NCBI GenBank assembly: GCA_034440615.1
Contig: JAOTOM010005049.1
Location: forward strand, 186,001 to 250,000
Direction: 5' to 3'
From: Ashinkailepas kermadecensis
Taxonomy: Eukaryota > Arthropoda > Thecostraca > Neolepadidae
DNA: 64,000 bases
This document shows positions 12,255-24,400 of this stretch, piece after piece. Below the pieces are notes generated by a model that ran no database searches, was not told where the DNA came from, and saw nothing but the letters and a program-made list of their open reading frames with translations. The translations under genes and the position numbers were made by a program. Each line of letters starts with the position of its first letter. Position 1 is the stretch's first letter.

Positions 12255-12655
12255 CAAGTCAGGTGGTGTGCGATATTTGGTGGTAGTGCAGGTGAGGTAG
12301 CGTGCGGTGTGTAGGCGTAGCGCAAGTACTATATTGCATTGTAGTAGCACAGGTCAATTGATGCGCCATGGGTGCCAGTAGCGCAGGTCAGGCGGTCGAT
12401 GTGTGCTGGTTGCGCAGATCAGGTGGTAGCGTAGACGAACGGTGGTAGCGCAGGTCAGGTGGTCGGCTGGGTGTGGTGGTAGCGCAGGTCAGGTGATCGG
12501 CTGGGTGTGGTGGTAGCGCAGGTCAGGTGGTCGGCTGGGTGTGGTGGTAGCGCAGAACAGGTGGTCGGCTGGGTGTGGTGGTAGCGCAGGTCAGGTGATC
12601 GGCCGAATGTGGTGGTAGCACAGGTCAGGTAGTCAGCCGAGTCTGGTGATAGCGC
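12255..12655. repeat. 34-bp minisatellite, about 11 copies
   Basis: Unit core GGTGGTAGCGCAGGTCAGGT then GGTCGGCTGGGTGT. Best preserved at 12440-12640. Confidence 0.9.
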
Positions 12656-13444
12656 GCTGTGTCGGGCTGCAGTCTCTCCGGTGGCCACAGATCAGATCGA
12701 TTGGCAAACGCCGAATCCTCGAGTGGATGCCTCTTCCCCCTGCCTCTTCCCCCGCCGACAGCCTGAAGTGAGGAGGGGGAGGGGGAGGCGAGGGGAGTCA
12801 GACAGGCGGCGGTGGCTGGTGAGCCCGTCCCTGCTGGACAACAATGCCGTTTGGGTGGTGGATACACCCACAGCTACCGTGAAAAACTACGTGGCTAACG
12901 ATGGTGGACATGTACAGACAATGTGGTACCTGAGACATTTGTGAGCCATGAATAACAGATGTTGGTGAGGAAAAGCTAACTTTTTATTGTCGTACGGCTG
13001 GGTTGTCATTCTGCAAGGCTTTTGTCATGTCCACCTACTGCTCAAGTTTTTCACGAGCGGAGGTGCACAGGTAGAAGCATATCACTACCTTAGCAAATGA
13101 CCATCTGCATGCATGCTAGGGAAGATATTGAATTAACTGCCGGTTTCTCCCCGAGCTCGTCGTGCAGTTGCACAGTTCTGACTGGCACACATGTCAACCG
13201 CATGTAGCTGATAGCGGCTATGAATTTTGACCTGTTTGAGGGGGCATCGTGCCAAAAGAGACAGTCCAGATGGATGTCGTCGTGTTCATCTGTCATGTAT
13301 GTCTGTACCACGAGCATAAAAATAGACTGCAGCTGGCAATGTTGAGTTTGGTGACCTCGATACAAGAAGGAACATTGAAGCGGCTGCTTCATGAGGAATT
13401 CAAAGGAGCACTGAAATATTGTACTGCGGAGCTCGGGCGGGGAG
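12656..13444. other. Intronic, nothing assigned
   Basis: Purine-rich tract at 12772-12800; otherwise no feature. Confidence 0.5.
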
Positions 13445-13600
13445 ATAGCAAGTCCCAGCTATGGTCTGTGCTGTTATGGTGAGATGGCAAACCCCAGCTA
13501 TGGTCTGTGCTGTCATGGTAAGATAGGAAACCCGAGCTATGGTCTGTGCTGTTACGGTAAGACAGCAAACCCCAATCACGGTCTGTGTGTCACGGAAGTC
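13445..13600. repeat. About 39-bp repeat, 4 copies
   Basis: Core CCCAGCTATGGTCTGTGCTG followed by TTATGGTGAGA, degenerating to the right. Confidence 0.85.
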
Positions 13601-13773
13601 TTAGGCTTCGGTAGCGATCTGCAGGCCCAATGTTAACCAGACAGTGCTCGAAGACGTTATGAAAATGGTCTGTTTACAAGAATAGCGACATGACACTCCA
13701 AAAGACGGAATAAATTTGTAGGATGATCAGGTCTGGAATTTGGGAATTCAGTCATACCAGGCAATGTGCTCGT

Positions 13774-13945
13774 GTCAGAATAGAGGGCGAGTTGTCTCGC
13801 ATGGCTGATGCAGGCACCATCTTAGAACGCGTCCCAAACAGCCATGATGTGACGCTGGCGCCAGCCTGACTGCCAGCGCTGTCACATATGTGACTGACTA
13901 CTTATCAACACACAGTCCCGTACAGCTTGTGTGTGTATGTGGGTG
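13774..13945. repeat. Dispersed repeat, copy 1
   Basis: About 170 bp, from GTCAGAATAGAGGGCGA to a TG-rich tail. It is repeated almost exactly at 15275, including TTAGAACGCGTCCCAAACAG, CGCTGGCGCCAGCCTGACT and CACATATGTGACTGACTACT. I do not recognise the family; the TG tail is compatible with a retroposon. Confidence 0.85.
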
Positions 13946-14020
13946 TGGGTGTTTCTTTTGTGCGTATGTTGGTGTGTTTTTTTTGTGTATGTGGGTGTGG
14001 GTGTTTCTTTTGTGTGTGTC
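13925..14020. repeat. TG-rich microsatellite stretch
   Basis: Repeats of TGTGGGTGTGGGTGTTTCTT and TGTGTATG follow the dispersed repeat copy 1. Confidence 0.75.
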
Positions 14021-14631
14021 GCATCGTGCGGCTGGTTTTGATACTCCATCGGGATTAAGCGTGAAATGGCAGAGGTATCGCAGTAAAACACTGATATTCG
14101 TATAAAGGACCTCTGACGCGCTGGCCAATTGGGCGGGCACTTTCACTGGTGAAAATCAGGGATAGGTACCAGTCATGTCATAAATTTGATGCTTCCTCTG
14201 GAACACCAAATGTATTACCTTTGAATCCGGACAGTTCGGAGATATTCACGCGATGTGGGACGTGACCAATTTTCCCTTTGTATAACTAGTAGTTACCCAC
14301 AAAGATGCATGGTTGTTAGTGAATTGCCTGCGAAGATAAGGTAGCTATTTTCTACCAGAAAAGAAGTAAAATTCCGGCTCTTCGTGTGCGGGAGCTGACG
14401 CGGTGTTCATCATACTGGTTGCAGTCAATTTATGTGGTCCATGGGCATATGAATAGGGGATGGGGCAAGAGCCCATGCCCCTTCTCCCCGATTTTATCCG
14501 AGCTTTAACATTAACCCTATGTTTAATGGCGTTGACCGAAAAGACATTGGCCTTAAAAGCCGGCTTGGTCCACGAATTTTCGGATCCGCCCTACGCCCCT
14601 AGTATGACCCTTCGGTGGCAGGAGGGGGGGT

Positions 14632-14845
14632 GTGGCTATGTTGCGATATGCTGTAGTCCGGGAAGGAGGAAGGGGTGGGCTATGCTGTGCTATGCTGTAG
14701 TCCGGGAAGGGGGCTATGTTGTGATATGCTGTATTGCGTGAGGGAGAGCTGTGTTGTGATATGCTGTAGTCTCGGAAGCGGGGGGGGGGGGGGCTATGCT
14801 GTGATATGCTGTAGTCCGGGAAGGGGGCTATGTTGTGACATGCTG
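14632..14845. repeat. About 33-bp repeat, 5 irregular copies
   Basis: Core GTGATATGCTGTAGTCCGGG with GAAGGGGGCTATGTT; interrupted by a 13-base G run near 14779. Confidence 0.85.
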
Positions 14846-15274
14846 TCGTCGCAATGCATCATGGATGCAAGCACATTCAGAGAAAAACCACCAGCATTCA
14901 CGCATACCTCTGGAAAGTCCGTTAGAATGCGTGGGATACAGCTGGCAAGCAGCGCGAACCATCTCGCTAGGATTTGTAGAAGTAATGCCAGCACCTTCGC
15001 TACACTGGCGTCGCCACCGTGGGGAGCGAGGGGACGCGTCTCGCCTGGCTTCGTGAAATTCAGCATCACGCCTATGACGTTGCAGGGAGCAAATCAACCT
15101 GTAAACTCTCTCGTCCTGTAAACTCTCAGTGGTCTCGACATTGACTGGCCCATTCGTCGTGACTGAAGGATAGATAGTCGAAATGCGAACTATGCTGGGA
15201 ATAATGCACACGCCACCGACTGGCCATTCGTAGTACAGAGCGAGCAAACAGGTAGACCATAGTGGATGTTTCGC

Positions 15275-15450
15275 GTCAGAATAGAGGGCGATTGGTCTCG
15301 AATGAGTGATGTAAGGCACCGTCTTAGAACGCGTCCCAAACAGCCATGACGTGACGCTGGCGCCAGCCTGACTTCCAGCGCTGTCACATATGTGACTGAC
15401 TACTTATCAACACACAGTCCCGTACAGCTTGTGTGTGTATGTTGGTGTGT
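15275..15450. repeat. Dispersed repeat, copy 2
   Basis: Same orientation as the copy at 13774, about 1.5 kb away, with roughly a dozen differences by eye. The flanks do not match, so this is not a simple extension of a larger duplication. Confidence 0.85.
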
Positions 15451-16806
15451 GTGGAGGGATGTTCATTTTGTGTGTGTCACACCATGCGTGTGATATGGGT
15501 TTAAAGACCAGCCGCCGGTAGCCAGGGGCGGATACAAATGAGGGAGGAGGAAATGGAGGCATACCCCCACCACATGGAAGGTGTGTTCCTCTAACGAGGA
15601 AAAAGCAGCCCTCCCCCCCCTGCCTTCTACTTACGAATTTTCACCCGAAGGCGCTCCCCAGGATCTTCGCATGTCGCCCTTCCGAGAACACGGCGCCCCT
15701 CCAAACGGGTGCCCCATGAAAATTGCTGGATCCGCCTCTGTCTGAAGGCACTGTGTTCAGCATGTGAGCGCGATTCTTCCCGACATGTTTGTTTGACAGG
15801 GAGTGTCCCGTAAAGGAACTGATGGCCACGAGGCGGTTGATGTTGCACTCGCGAGGACAATGGAGCACGACTCGTGTAGCCTGCACCAATGACAAATGAG
15901 CCACTCGCGCTGCCCAATAAAACTGAGGCGGCCGGCAGATACATGCACGATACCGAGATTGCAGCGCTATCGACCACGCTGCCGGCACCGACATGCGCTG
16001 TCGTTCAACGGCAGTCGGTGTATGATTGTGATTGCTGTGCGACATGGCAGACGCCTCGGTGTCCTCGGTGACCTCGGTGGCCTCGGCTTGGCACTGGCCA
16101 AGCTTCCGTTATTCGAGGGGCCGGCCAAGTCTTGGCCGACTCATTGCACATAATCACGAGCCACCCGTCGGAACGAACCAGAATGTACTTAAGTTCAGGT
16201 GGAGGAGAGGGCGCAAAGAGAACGCGTGCAGGCGAATGACGCTTATTCTTAATGTGATATATTCCGGCACGCAGGCAATATGTTCACTTCGTGTGGCCAA
16301 AGCAGGTGAACATTCCCTTGTGGCTGGGAGCCAATGCCAAGCCAAGCGCTTTCTTTTTGTCGTTTATCTACGACATCGATTCAAATGAGTGCCCAGACTC
16401 TACGGTCACGGTTTAAACCGACCTATTTTGAGCACAGCATTTCGTGTTCTGACTGCTTACCAGATATTAGACATAATCTTTATTTTTCAATTCCACTAGC
16501 TTCAATTAACAATCACTGCCGAAACCACTCACAACCTTTGCTGGAGTTCTATGGCGGGAGAGTTCTATGGCGGCACCTACTACGACCGAACGGCGCGTAC
16601 CACCACCTGGTGGCGCCACTTTTAGGTTTTCATGAGTTGCCAAGAGAGGGCAGTAGCGATCTCTGACACGTTCTGTATCGACAGCACTATGGCATCCCTT
16701 GTCGTTCACGCATCACGCGGGAACCCTATAGCCCAATAACTCTACAGCTCGTCTCTTGGCCCCACACGTCCTAGTTACGTACGGCCAGCCCCAGCAGCAC
16801 AAGGGC

Positions 16807-17785
16807 AGGTCAAGCAAACCAGCTGAACTCGCCCGTCACAGTGTCACCTCCTGACCTGACAAACAAACTAGCTGAACTCGCCCGGCACAGTGTCGCTCCC
16901 TGACCTGACAAACAAACCAACTGAACTCGCCCGGCACAGTGTCGCTCCCTGACCTGACAAACAAACCAACTGAACTCGCCCGGCACAGTGTCGCCTCCTG
17001 ACCTGACAAACAAACCAGCTGAACTCGCCCGGCACAGTGTCGCTCCCTGACCTGACAAACAAACCAGCTGAACTCGCCCGGCACAGTGTCGCTCCCTGAC
17101 CTGACAAACAAACCAACTGAACTCGCCCGGCACAGTGTCACCTCCTGACCTGACAAACAAACCAACTGAACTCGCCCGGCAGTGTCGCCCCTTGACCTGA
17201 CAAACAACCAGCTGAACTCGCCCGGCACAGTGTCGCTCCCTGACCTGACAAACAAACCAACTGAACTCGCCCGGCACAGTGTCACCTCCTGACCTGACAA
17301 ACAAACCAGCTGAACTCGCCCGGCACAGTGTCGCTCCTTGACCTGACAAACAAACCAACTGAACTCGCCCGGCAGTGTCGCCCCCTGACCTGACAAACAA
17401 ACCAACTGAACTCGCCCGGCACAGTGTCGCTCCCTGACCTGACAAACAAACCAGCTAAACTCGCCCGGCACAGTGTCGCTCCTTGACCTGACAAACAAAC
17501 CAACTGAACTCGCCCGGCACAGTGTCGCTCCCTGACCTGACAAACAAACCAACTGAACTCGCCCGGCACAGTGTCACCTCCTGACCTGACAAACAAACCA
17601 ACTGAACTCGCCCGGCAGTGTCGTCCTCTGACCTGACAAACAAACCAACTGAACTCGCCCGGCACAGTGTCGCTCCCTGACCTGACAAACAAACCAGCTA
17701 AACTCGCCCGGCACAGTGTCGCTCCTTGACCTGACAAACAAACAGCTGAACTCGCCCGGCACAGTGTCGCTCCTTGACCTGATCC
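16807..17785. repeat. 49-bp minisatellite, about 20 copies, ending at cut exon A
   Basis: Unit contains GAACTCGCCCGGCACAGTGT, CGCTCCCTGACCTGAC and AAACAAACC. Some units have a 3-base deletion (GGCAGTGT). The last unit merges into the exon A acceptor. Confidence 0.95.
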
Positions 17786-17797
17786 CTATCATTGCAG
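17774..17797 (+). promoter_or_regulatory. 3' splice site of exon A embedded in satellite edge
   Basis: The last, truncated unit of the 49-bp array supplies TTGACCTGAT, which contains branch-point-like TTGAC and CTGAT. CCCTATCATTGCAG follows and then exon A. The acceptor signals therefore appear to be partly built from repeat DNA. Confidence 0.5.
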
Positions 17798-17998
17798 AGG
17801 GCTGCCCTGGCCGAACGGGAGGCGCTCAGCCTGAAGGAACAACTGGCGGCCACACACGAGCGGGTCCAGTCGCGACTGGGCGACCGGTCGGCCGAAGGTC
17901 AGCAAGGGCAGGCGGGTCAAGCAAGTCAAGGTCGCCACAGGGACGCCGAGACAGCCGGCCGAAACGATAGTGCCGTCGACGTAGCCAAAGACAAGGAG
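17798..17998 (+). CDS. cut: cut/CUX exon A: N-terminal coiled-coil segment
   Basis: Internal exon of 67 codons, entered in phase 0 after a TTGCAG acceptor and left in phase 0 before GTAAGC. The translation begins RAALAEREALSLKEQLAA, matching the order of the CUX coiled coil (human RAEVAQREAETLREQLSS). The middle is Gln/Gly-rich and looks like a variable linker. It ends AKDKE, which continues directly into the next exon (SSDLVEDV), as AKEREIAQLVEDV does in human CUX1. In CUX/Cut proteins this region precedes the DNA-binding repeats and is shared with the Golgi protein CASP made from vertebrate CUX1. The preceding exon should end near a DLERANQ-like segment, which I cannot find in the first 17.8 kb, so it lies outside the window. 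The phase and the family alignment support the model; expression is not shown. Confidence 0.78.
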
Positions 17999-18794
17999 GT
18001 AAGCCGGCCATGGCGGTGCCCGTTTGATGTCATTGCGTCGGCTGTCCCGTGCTCCTACGGACTCCGCACCGGGTGGCGTTTTTAGCTTAAGAACTGAAAT
18101 AGCATTACCTAATGATTGATTTGGGGGAGATTCTGTTGAGGTTGAATATTTTGTCGGAACGCTATCGCGCATAATTAAAGCTGCCAAACAGCCAGCAAGA
18201 CGATTTTTCCGCATGTGCGGAAAGCTATCCCTTTTGCCTAGTACACGCCTTGGTTCACATTGTATGAAACTAAGGAACACATGCACTTGGTCGCCTTAAT
18301 GCGGCGGGTGGGATCCCCCGATCCGTGGATGTCCATGTCAGATCCATGGGCTTCGCCATCGCACGAGCATGTAGCATTCCACCTGCGGAAGAACCTGTTG
18401 GAGATGGTCATACAGGTGGGGCACAAAGTAACCGCTGTCACAATACATGTCTGCAACATGGCGTAGCAGTACGCTAAGTTGACGGAGAGCCAGAGGTATT
18501 CTCTGTTGAAAGTTACAGAGCGACATGACCTTTCTAGTCATCACCAATGCTGATGACCATCCGAGAAGCTCATGGCTGCCTATCATGCATTACGCATGTA
18601 CGCATTTATCGACTGCCTTGCAATTACACGCCTTACACACAGCGAAGGGCACACTGGAGAGTTATTTGCGATATGATGGCTAAGCTTAAATATTAATTGT
18701 TGCAATTTAGAAGACGCCAAATATGTGCTATAGTTTCCTTCTCATTGTATGTACGATGTGCGCCGCAGGTTACCATGTGTTGCAGATGCCGGCC

Positions 18795-19235
18795 TTTCCT
18801 CTATTTCCCAGGTTGAACTGATGCCCAGCATGCCCTCTAGTTCCCAAGCCGAACTGATTCACAGCATGCCGTCTATTTTCCAAGCCGAACTGATACACAG
18901 TCTGGCCTCTATTTCCCAGACCGAACTGATGCCCAGCATGCCCTCTATTCTCCAGGCAGAACTGATGCCCAGCATGCCCTCTATTTCCCAGGCCGAACTG
19001 ATGCCCAGCATGCCCTCTATTCTCCAGGCCGAACTGATGCCCAGCATGCCCTCTATTTCCCAGGCCGAACTGATGCCCAGCATGCCCTCTATTTCCCAGG
19101 CCGAACTGATGCCCAGCATGCCCTCTATTTCCCAGGCGCAATTGATGCCCAGCATGCCGTCTATTTCCCAAGCGGAACTGATGCCCAGCCTGGCCTCAAT
19201 TTCCCAAGCCGAACTGATGCCCAGCATGCTCTCTG
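18795..19235. repeat. 36-bp minisatellite, about 12 copies
   Basis: Unit core CTGATGCCCAGCATGCCCTC then TATTTCCCAGGCCGAA. The 36-bp period keeps frames open on both strands; no start, splice or family context supports coding. Confidence 0.93.
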
Positions 19236-20029
19236 AAACGAAAGGACGGTGACACGGTGTGGCGTTTATGCTCAATGGACAAGCCAGCGTCGTACACCTA
19301 ATGCCTATACACCTAATACGTGCACAATTTTCGCCAGATGAGTCTGATTTCGACGAGATTGCAACCGGTCTTCCCTGAAAACATTGCTTTTTAAGTGAAC
19401 ACGTGCCGAAATTTGAGATACTATTCTCACAATCGGGCTCCTCTGCCGAATATGACGCGAGCGTCCCAAATTGGACTGCGAGGTGTCGACCGGTCTAAAT
19501 TGCTATGCTTGTTTCTCAAATGCCTGCACCTCCGCGAAAATTGAACGCCATGCGGCGCATTTCCTGACGAACTGCCAGTAGAAGGTAGTTGGTAAGCCTT
19601 CTGTGCGGCGCGGTACCCGATATTGTGCCTGCAGCAGAAGACCTAATAGGCCGCCCCTTGCCCTCGCCCTCTCAACGTTCCTGATGGCGCTTTGTACTGA
19701 TAATGCGAAGGGTGAGGAAAAAGATATCAGTGCTTTTTCTTTTTAACTCGAATGAAAAAGTGACTTTCCCCCGGTGCCCTGCTGGAATAAAAAGTGAGCA
19801 CCGTCATTCCGTTCGAACAAAATACGACAGTACAGTGAAAGCGCAGACTATTTCGAGCAATGTCGGGAAATTTACAAGATAGCATGGCAGTTTTCTATGG
19901 CCAATATGTGAGGAATAGCATATTTTTAGCCCATAATGTATGCATTTCACATATCTTACCTAAGCTTCGTACAAGTACATTTTTTTTCGTGTGCAACTTC
20001 CATGCAGTTGCACCATATTCTATTCAGCT

Positions 20030-21013
20030 TCCTGCATGTGTGTGGTATTTTCGTGTGAGAATGTCAATGTTACTGTGCAGATGTCAATAACTGGCTTTTG
20101 TGTGGTATGTTACTGTGGGGATGTCAATAACTGGCTTTTGTGTGGTATTTTCGTGTGGGAATGTCAATAATCGGGTTGTGTGTGGTATGTTAGTGTGGGG
20201 ATATCCATAACTGGCTTGTGTGTGGTATTTTAGCGTGGGGATATCAGTAACTGGCTTGTGTGTGGTATATCAGAGTGGGGATGTCCATAACGGCTTTTGT
20301 GTGGTATGTTACTGTGGGGATGTCAATAACTGGCTTTTGTGTGGTATGTTACTGTGGATGTCCATAACTGGCTTTTGTGCGGTATGTTACTGTGCAAATG
20401 TCAATAACTGGCTTTTGTGTGGTATTTTAGCGTGAGGTGTCAATAACTGGCTTTTATGTGGTATTTTAGGGTGGGGATGTCAGCAACTCGCTTGTGTGTG
20501 GTATTTTAGCGTGGGGATGTCAGTAACTGGCTTGTGTGTGGTATTTTAGCGTGGGGATGTCAGTAACTGGCTTGTGTGTGGTATGTTAGTGTGGGGATGT
20601 TCATAACGGGCTTTTGTGTGGTATGTGACTGTGGGGATGTCAATAACTGGCTTTTGTGTGGTATTTTAGGGTGGGGATGTCAGTAACTGGCTTGTGTGTG
20701 GTATCTTAGTGTGGGGATGTCCATAGCTGGCTGTTGTGTGGTATGTTACTGTGCAGATGTCAATAACTGGCTTTTGTGTGGTATGTTACTGTGGGGATGT
20801 CAATAACTGGCTTGTGTGTGGTATGTTAGTGTGGGGATGTCCATAGCTGGCTGTTGTGTGGTATGTTACTGTGCGGTTGTCAATAACTGGCTTTTGTGTG
20901 GTATGTTACTGTGGGGATGTCCATAGCTGGCTGTTGTGTGGTATGTTACTGTGCGGATGTCAATAACTGGCTTTTGTGTGGTATTTTAGCGTGAAGTGTC
21001 AATAACTGGCTTG
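20030..21013. repeat. 40-bp minisatellite, about 24 copies
   Basis: Core GGCTTTTGTGTGGTATGTTA, then CTGTGGGGATGTCAATAACT. Units vary between TTTTGTG and TTGTGTG forms. Confidence 0.93.
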
Positions 21014-21085
21014 CAGCTAGCAATAGGACACAATGGCAATACATTTTCATTTGTTGCTTGGGGGTGGAACGACGACTGCCTTTTG

Positions 21086-21240
21086 TCGAAGTCTATAAAT
21101 ATATGTCGCGACAGGTTGACCAAGTCTACGAATGCCTGTCGCAACAGGTTGTCAAAGTCTATGAACGTATTTCACAACAGGTTATCCAAGTCTATGAATA
21201 TATGTCGCAACAGGTTGTCGAAGTTCATGAGTGTATGACA
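21086..21240. repeat. 33-bp repeat, 5 copies, in-frame 11-residue units
   Basis: Core GTCTATGAATATATGTCGCA then ACAGGTTGTC. In one frame the units read VYECLSQQVVK, VYERISQQVIQ and VYEYMSQQVVE. The repeat is diverged yet open, but a frame so short within an intron has no other support. Confidence 0.8.
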
Positions 21241-21752
21241 TAAAAGGTTGCATGATCCTTTTTTGCGTGCTGAGGCCACCAACATGCATTAGTAACAATA
21301 TCTATGCCAAGATAGGACAGGTAGGAGAGCTATTTACGTCCACAGTTAATCCCTCAGGTGTGAGGAACAGCACTGATGAGATATTGGGACAGAGGCAGGA
21401 GAAGCAAGACCGTTTTCGCCGTCACTCCATCATGTTCCCGCTCCTGAAGCCACCACTGCTGCATTTATAACGTGGTGTACCTTCACTGAGTCTTCCTTCG
21501 TAAAGACTGATGGCAACTACCTCTGCGTGGGCATAGAACCTCATCCCAAATTGAGAACAATGACTACGAACGTTACCGATGAAGCCGGAATATGCTTCCG
21601 GAGCACTCATGCGATACGTGCCACGGGGAAGTACAAGGGCGAGAGGATTTACAAGGTGTGAATCTCCTATCCCTGGTTCATTGCATGCGACGTCATTAGT
21701 GGTGCGCACTGGCCAACGATGCTCCAGGCGGGGTATTCCGAGACGATATTCC

Positions 21753-22180
21753 AGGCTGCCATGGGCTGCAGTGAGCTGCCGTGGGCTGCCGTGGGCTGCC
21801 GTTGGCTGCCGTGGGCTGCCGTGGGCTGCCGTGGGATTCAGTGGGCTGCCGTGGGCTGCCGTGTGCTGCCGTGGGCTGCCGTTGGCTGCCGTGGGCTGCC
21901 GTGGGCTGCCGTGGGCTGCCGTGGGCTGCCGTGGGCTGCCGTGGGCTGCCGTGGGCTGCCGTGGGCTGCCGTGGGCTGCCGTGGGCTGCCGTTGGCTGCC
22001 GTGGGCTGCCGTGGGCTGCCGTTGGCTGCCGTTGGCTGCCGTTGGCTGCCGTTGGCTGCCGTTGGCTGCCGTTGGCTGCCGTTGGCTGCCGTTGGCTGCC
22101 GTTGGCTGCCGTTGGCTGCCGTTGGCTGCCATGGGCTGCTGTAGGCTGTCATGGGCTGCCATGGGCTGCCGTGGGCTGGC
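21753..22180. repeat. 10-bp array, about 42 copies, two blocks
   Basis: GTGGGCTGCC dominates the left half and GTTGGCTGCC forms an uninterrupted run of about 11 units at 22020-22125, indicating recent local expansion of one variant. Confidence 0.95.
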
Positions 22181-22357
22181 GCGGCGCAGCCACATCGCCA
22201 GCCAACTCGTCGAACGCGGACATTTATTGGCGCCGATCTGGTGAGCCGGCGCGTTCCCGAGCGGTCGCGCTGTCAGCGGCCGGCGGCGCTGATTTAGCCG
22301 GCCACTTGGACCTGCGTCGTGTTTTACCGGCCGGTGGCAGTCGACTCGTCGCGGCTG

Positions 22358-22550
<193 letters not shown>

Positions 22551-22619
22551 AGAGAGCGCCGGCTGGCACGCGCCACACTTATTAATCGACGAATTGGAGA
22601 AATGCGACACGTGACGTTG

Positions 22620-23604
22620 CGCGACCGCGCAGTGCACGTGACGCCTCGCACTGCCACCCTGCCACAGTACACGTGACGCCTCGTACTGCCACCCTGCCAC
22701 AGTACACGTGACGCCTCGCACTGCCACCCTACCGCAGTGCACGTGACGCCTCGTACTGCCATCCTGCCGCAGTGCACGTGACGCCTCGCACTGCCACCCT
22801 GCCGCAGTGCACGTGACGCCTCGTACTGCCACCCTGCCGCAGTGCACGTGACGCCTCGCACTGCCACCCTGCCGCAGTGCACGTGACGCCTCGTACTGCC
22901 ACCCTGCCGCAGTGCACGTGACGCCTCGCACTGCCACCCTGCCACAGTGCACGTGACGCCTCGCACTGCCACCCTGCCACAGTACACGTGACGCCTCGCA
23001 CTGCCACCCTGCCACAGTGCACGTGACGTCTCGCACTGCCACCCTGCCGCAGTGCACGTGACGCCTCGCACTGCCACCCTGCCGCAGTGCACGTGACGCC
23101 TCGCACTGCCACCCTGCCGCAGTGCACGTGACGCCTCGCACTGCCACCCTGCCGCAGTGCACGTGACGCCTCGCACTGCCACCCTGCCGCAGTGCACGTG
23201 ACGTCTCGCACTGCCACCCTGTCGCAGTGCACGTGACGCCCGCACTGCCACCCTGCCGCAGTGCACGTGAATCCTCGCACTGCCACCCTGCCGCAGTGCA
23301 CGTGACGCCTCGCACTGCCACCCTGCCACAGTACACGTGACGCCTCGACTGCCACCCTGCCGCAGTGCATGTGACGCCTCGCACTGCCACCCTGCCACAG
23401 TACACGTGACGCCTCGCACTGCCACCCTGCCGCAGTGCACGTGACGCCTCGCACTGCCACCCTGCCGCAGTGCACGTGACGCCTCGCACTGACACCCTGC
23501 CGCAGTGCACGTGACGCCTCGCACTGCCACCCTGCCGCAGTGCACGTGACGCCTCGCACTGCCACCCTGCCGCAGTGCATGTGACGCCTCGCACTGCCAC
23601 CCGT
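22620..23604. repeat. 35-bp minisatellite, about 28 copies, each with an E-box
   Basis: Unit core GCAGTGCACGTGACGCCTCG then CACTGCCACCCTGCC. Nearly every unit contains CACGTG. Unit types with GTACACGTG and GTGCACGTG, and CGCACT and CGTACT, are intermixed. Confidence 0.95.
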
Positions 23605-24400
23605 CAATAGCCGCCATTCGGCTCGGTTTAGGGCGCATCGATCCGATCGTAAAATCGGCCGTTGGTCGTCAAAATCGGCCGCCGCCCTGAGCACAGCTAT
23701 GATACAACGCGGCGCTTAATGGCCGCGCAGGGCCGCCAGTCGGCAACAGGACCGCATGTGTTGTTTTATCGATTGTGCGATGAACGATTTGTGTGTGGCA
23801 GGCCATGACAGGCACATCGTTACACGCTGGAGTAGGCCTGCGGCTGGTATGCCGTGAGCGGGCCCGCTGTGCCGCCCGTCGAGGCTGTGTTGTGACGCAC
23901 ACGGCGGCGTCCTCTGCCACGCGCACCATCCGTACAACGCCGCCGGAAGTAGCGCAAAATGCAAGCTCGGTGTCCTGGAAGGAGCTGACCGAACTGCATT
24001 TGGTCGTCTGCCGTGCGCCTGTACGCACGCCGCACCAGGGCGAACATCAATACGACACCGATGGCAGCTTGCCGGCTTCACCCGCTCTGCCCGCCCCGCC
24101 ACCAGCCATGTCGTGTCTCATGTCCTGTTTTGCTGGGTTTTTGCTCCGTGCTCCTGACTCCTGACTCCGGTCTCCGCCATGCCGCCATGCCGAACAGGCC
24201 GGAAAGGCTTGAATCCAACACCAAACCAGCACCTTGGAAATGAAGTGATCGATTATAGGCTAAACCATCACCAACTGACATTAAAGCTAGCGGTAGTTTG
24301 CTGGTGTTCCCACCACCTTCAAGTGGCGGCCAGATCGCCCTGAGGTCACGTAGTTTTCCGATCAGTTTTCGGTCGCCGGTTTAGCTGCCGGCTCGCGCCC

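Larger units (their letters stand above)
13601..16806. other. Intronic sequence around the dispersed repeat pair
   Basis: Contains the two dispersed repeats, the 33-bp repeat and a TG tract listed separately. 14100-14620 and 15460-16800 show nothing I can assign; 16060-16090 has a short run of CCTCGGTG units. Confidence 0.5.

Noticed and set aside
16807..17785. CRISPR-like regular repeats (also at 22620, 24401 and 49190)
   Set aside because: Units abut with no unique spacers, there are no cas genes, and the DNA is eukaryotic.
1..17797. Earlier cut exons (FQYWKRFDLQQLQ-like or DLERANQ-like)
   Set aside because: I looked for these conserved CUX segments in the open frames and found none.
18338..18586. 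82-codon minus-strand frame with ordinary composition
   Set aside because: No recognised family, no splice or promoter context; too short to distinguish from chance in this much intron.
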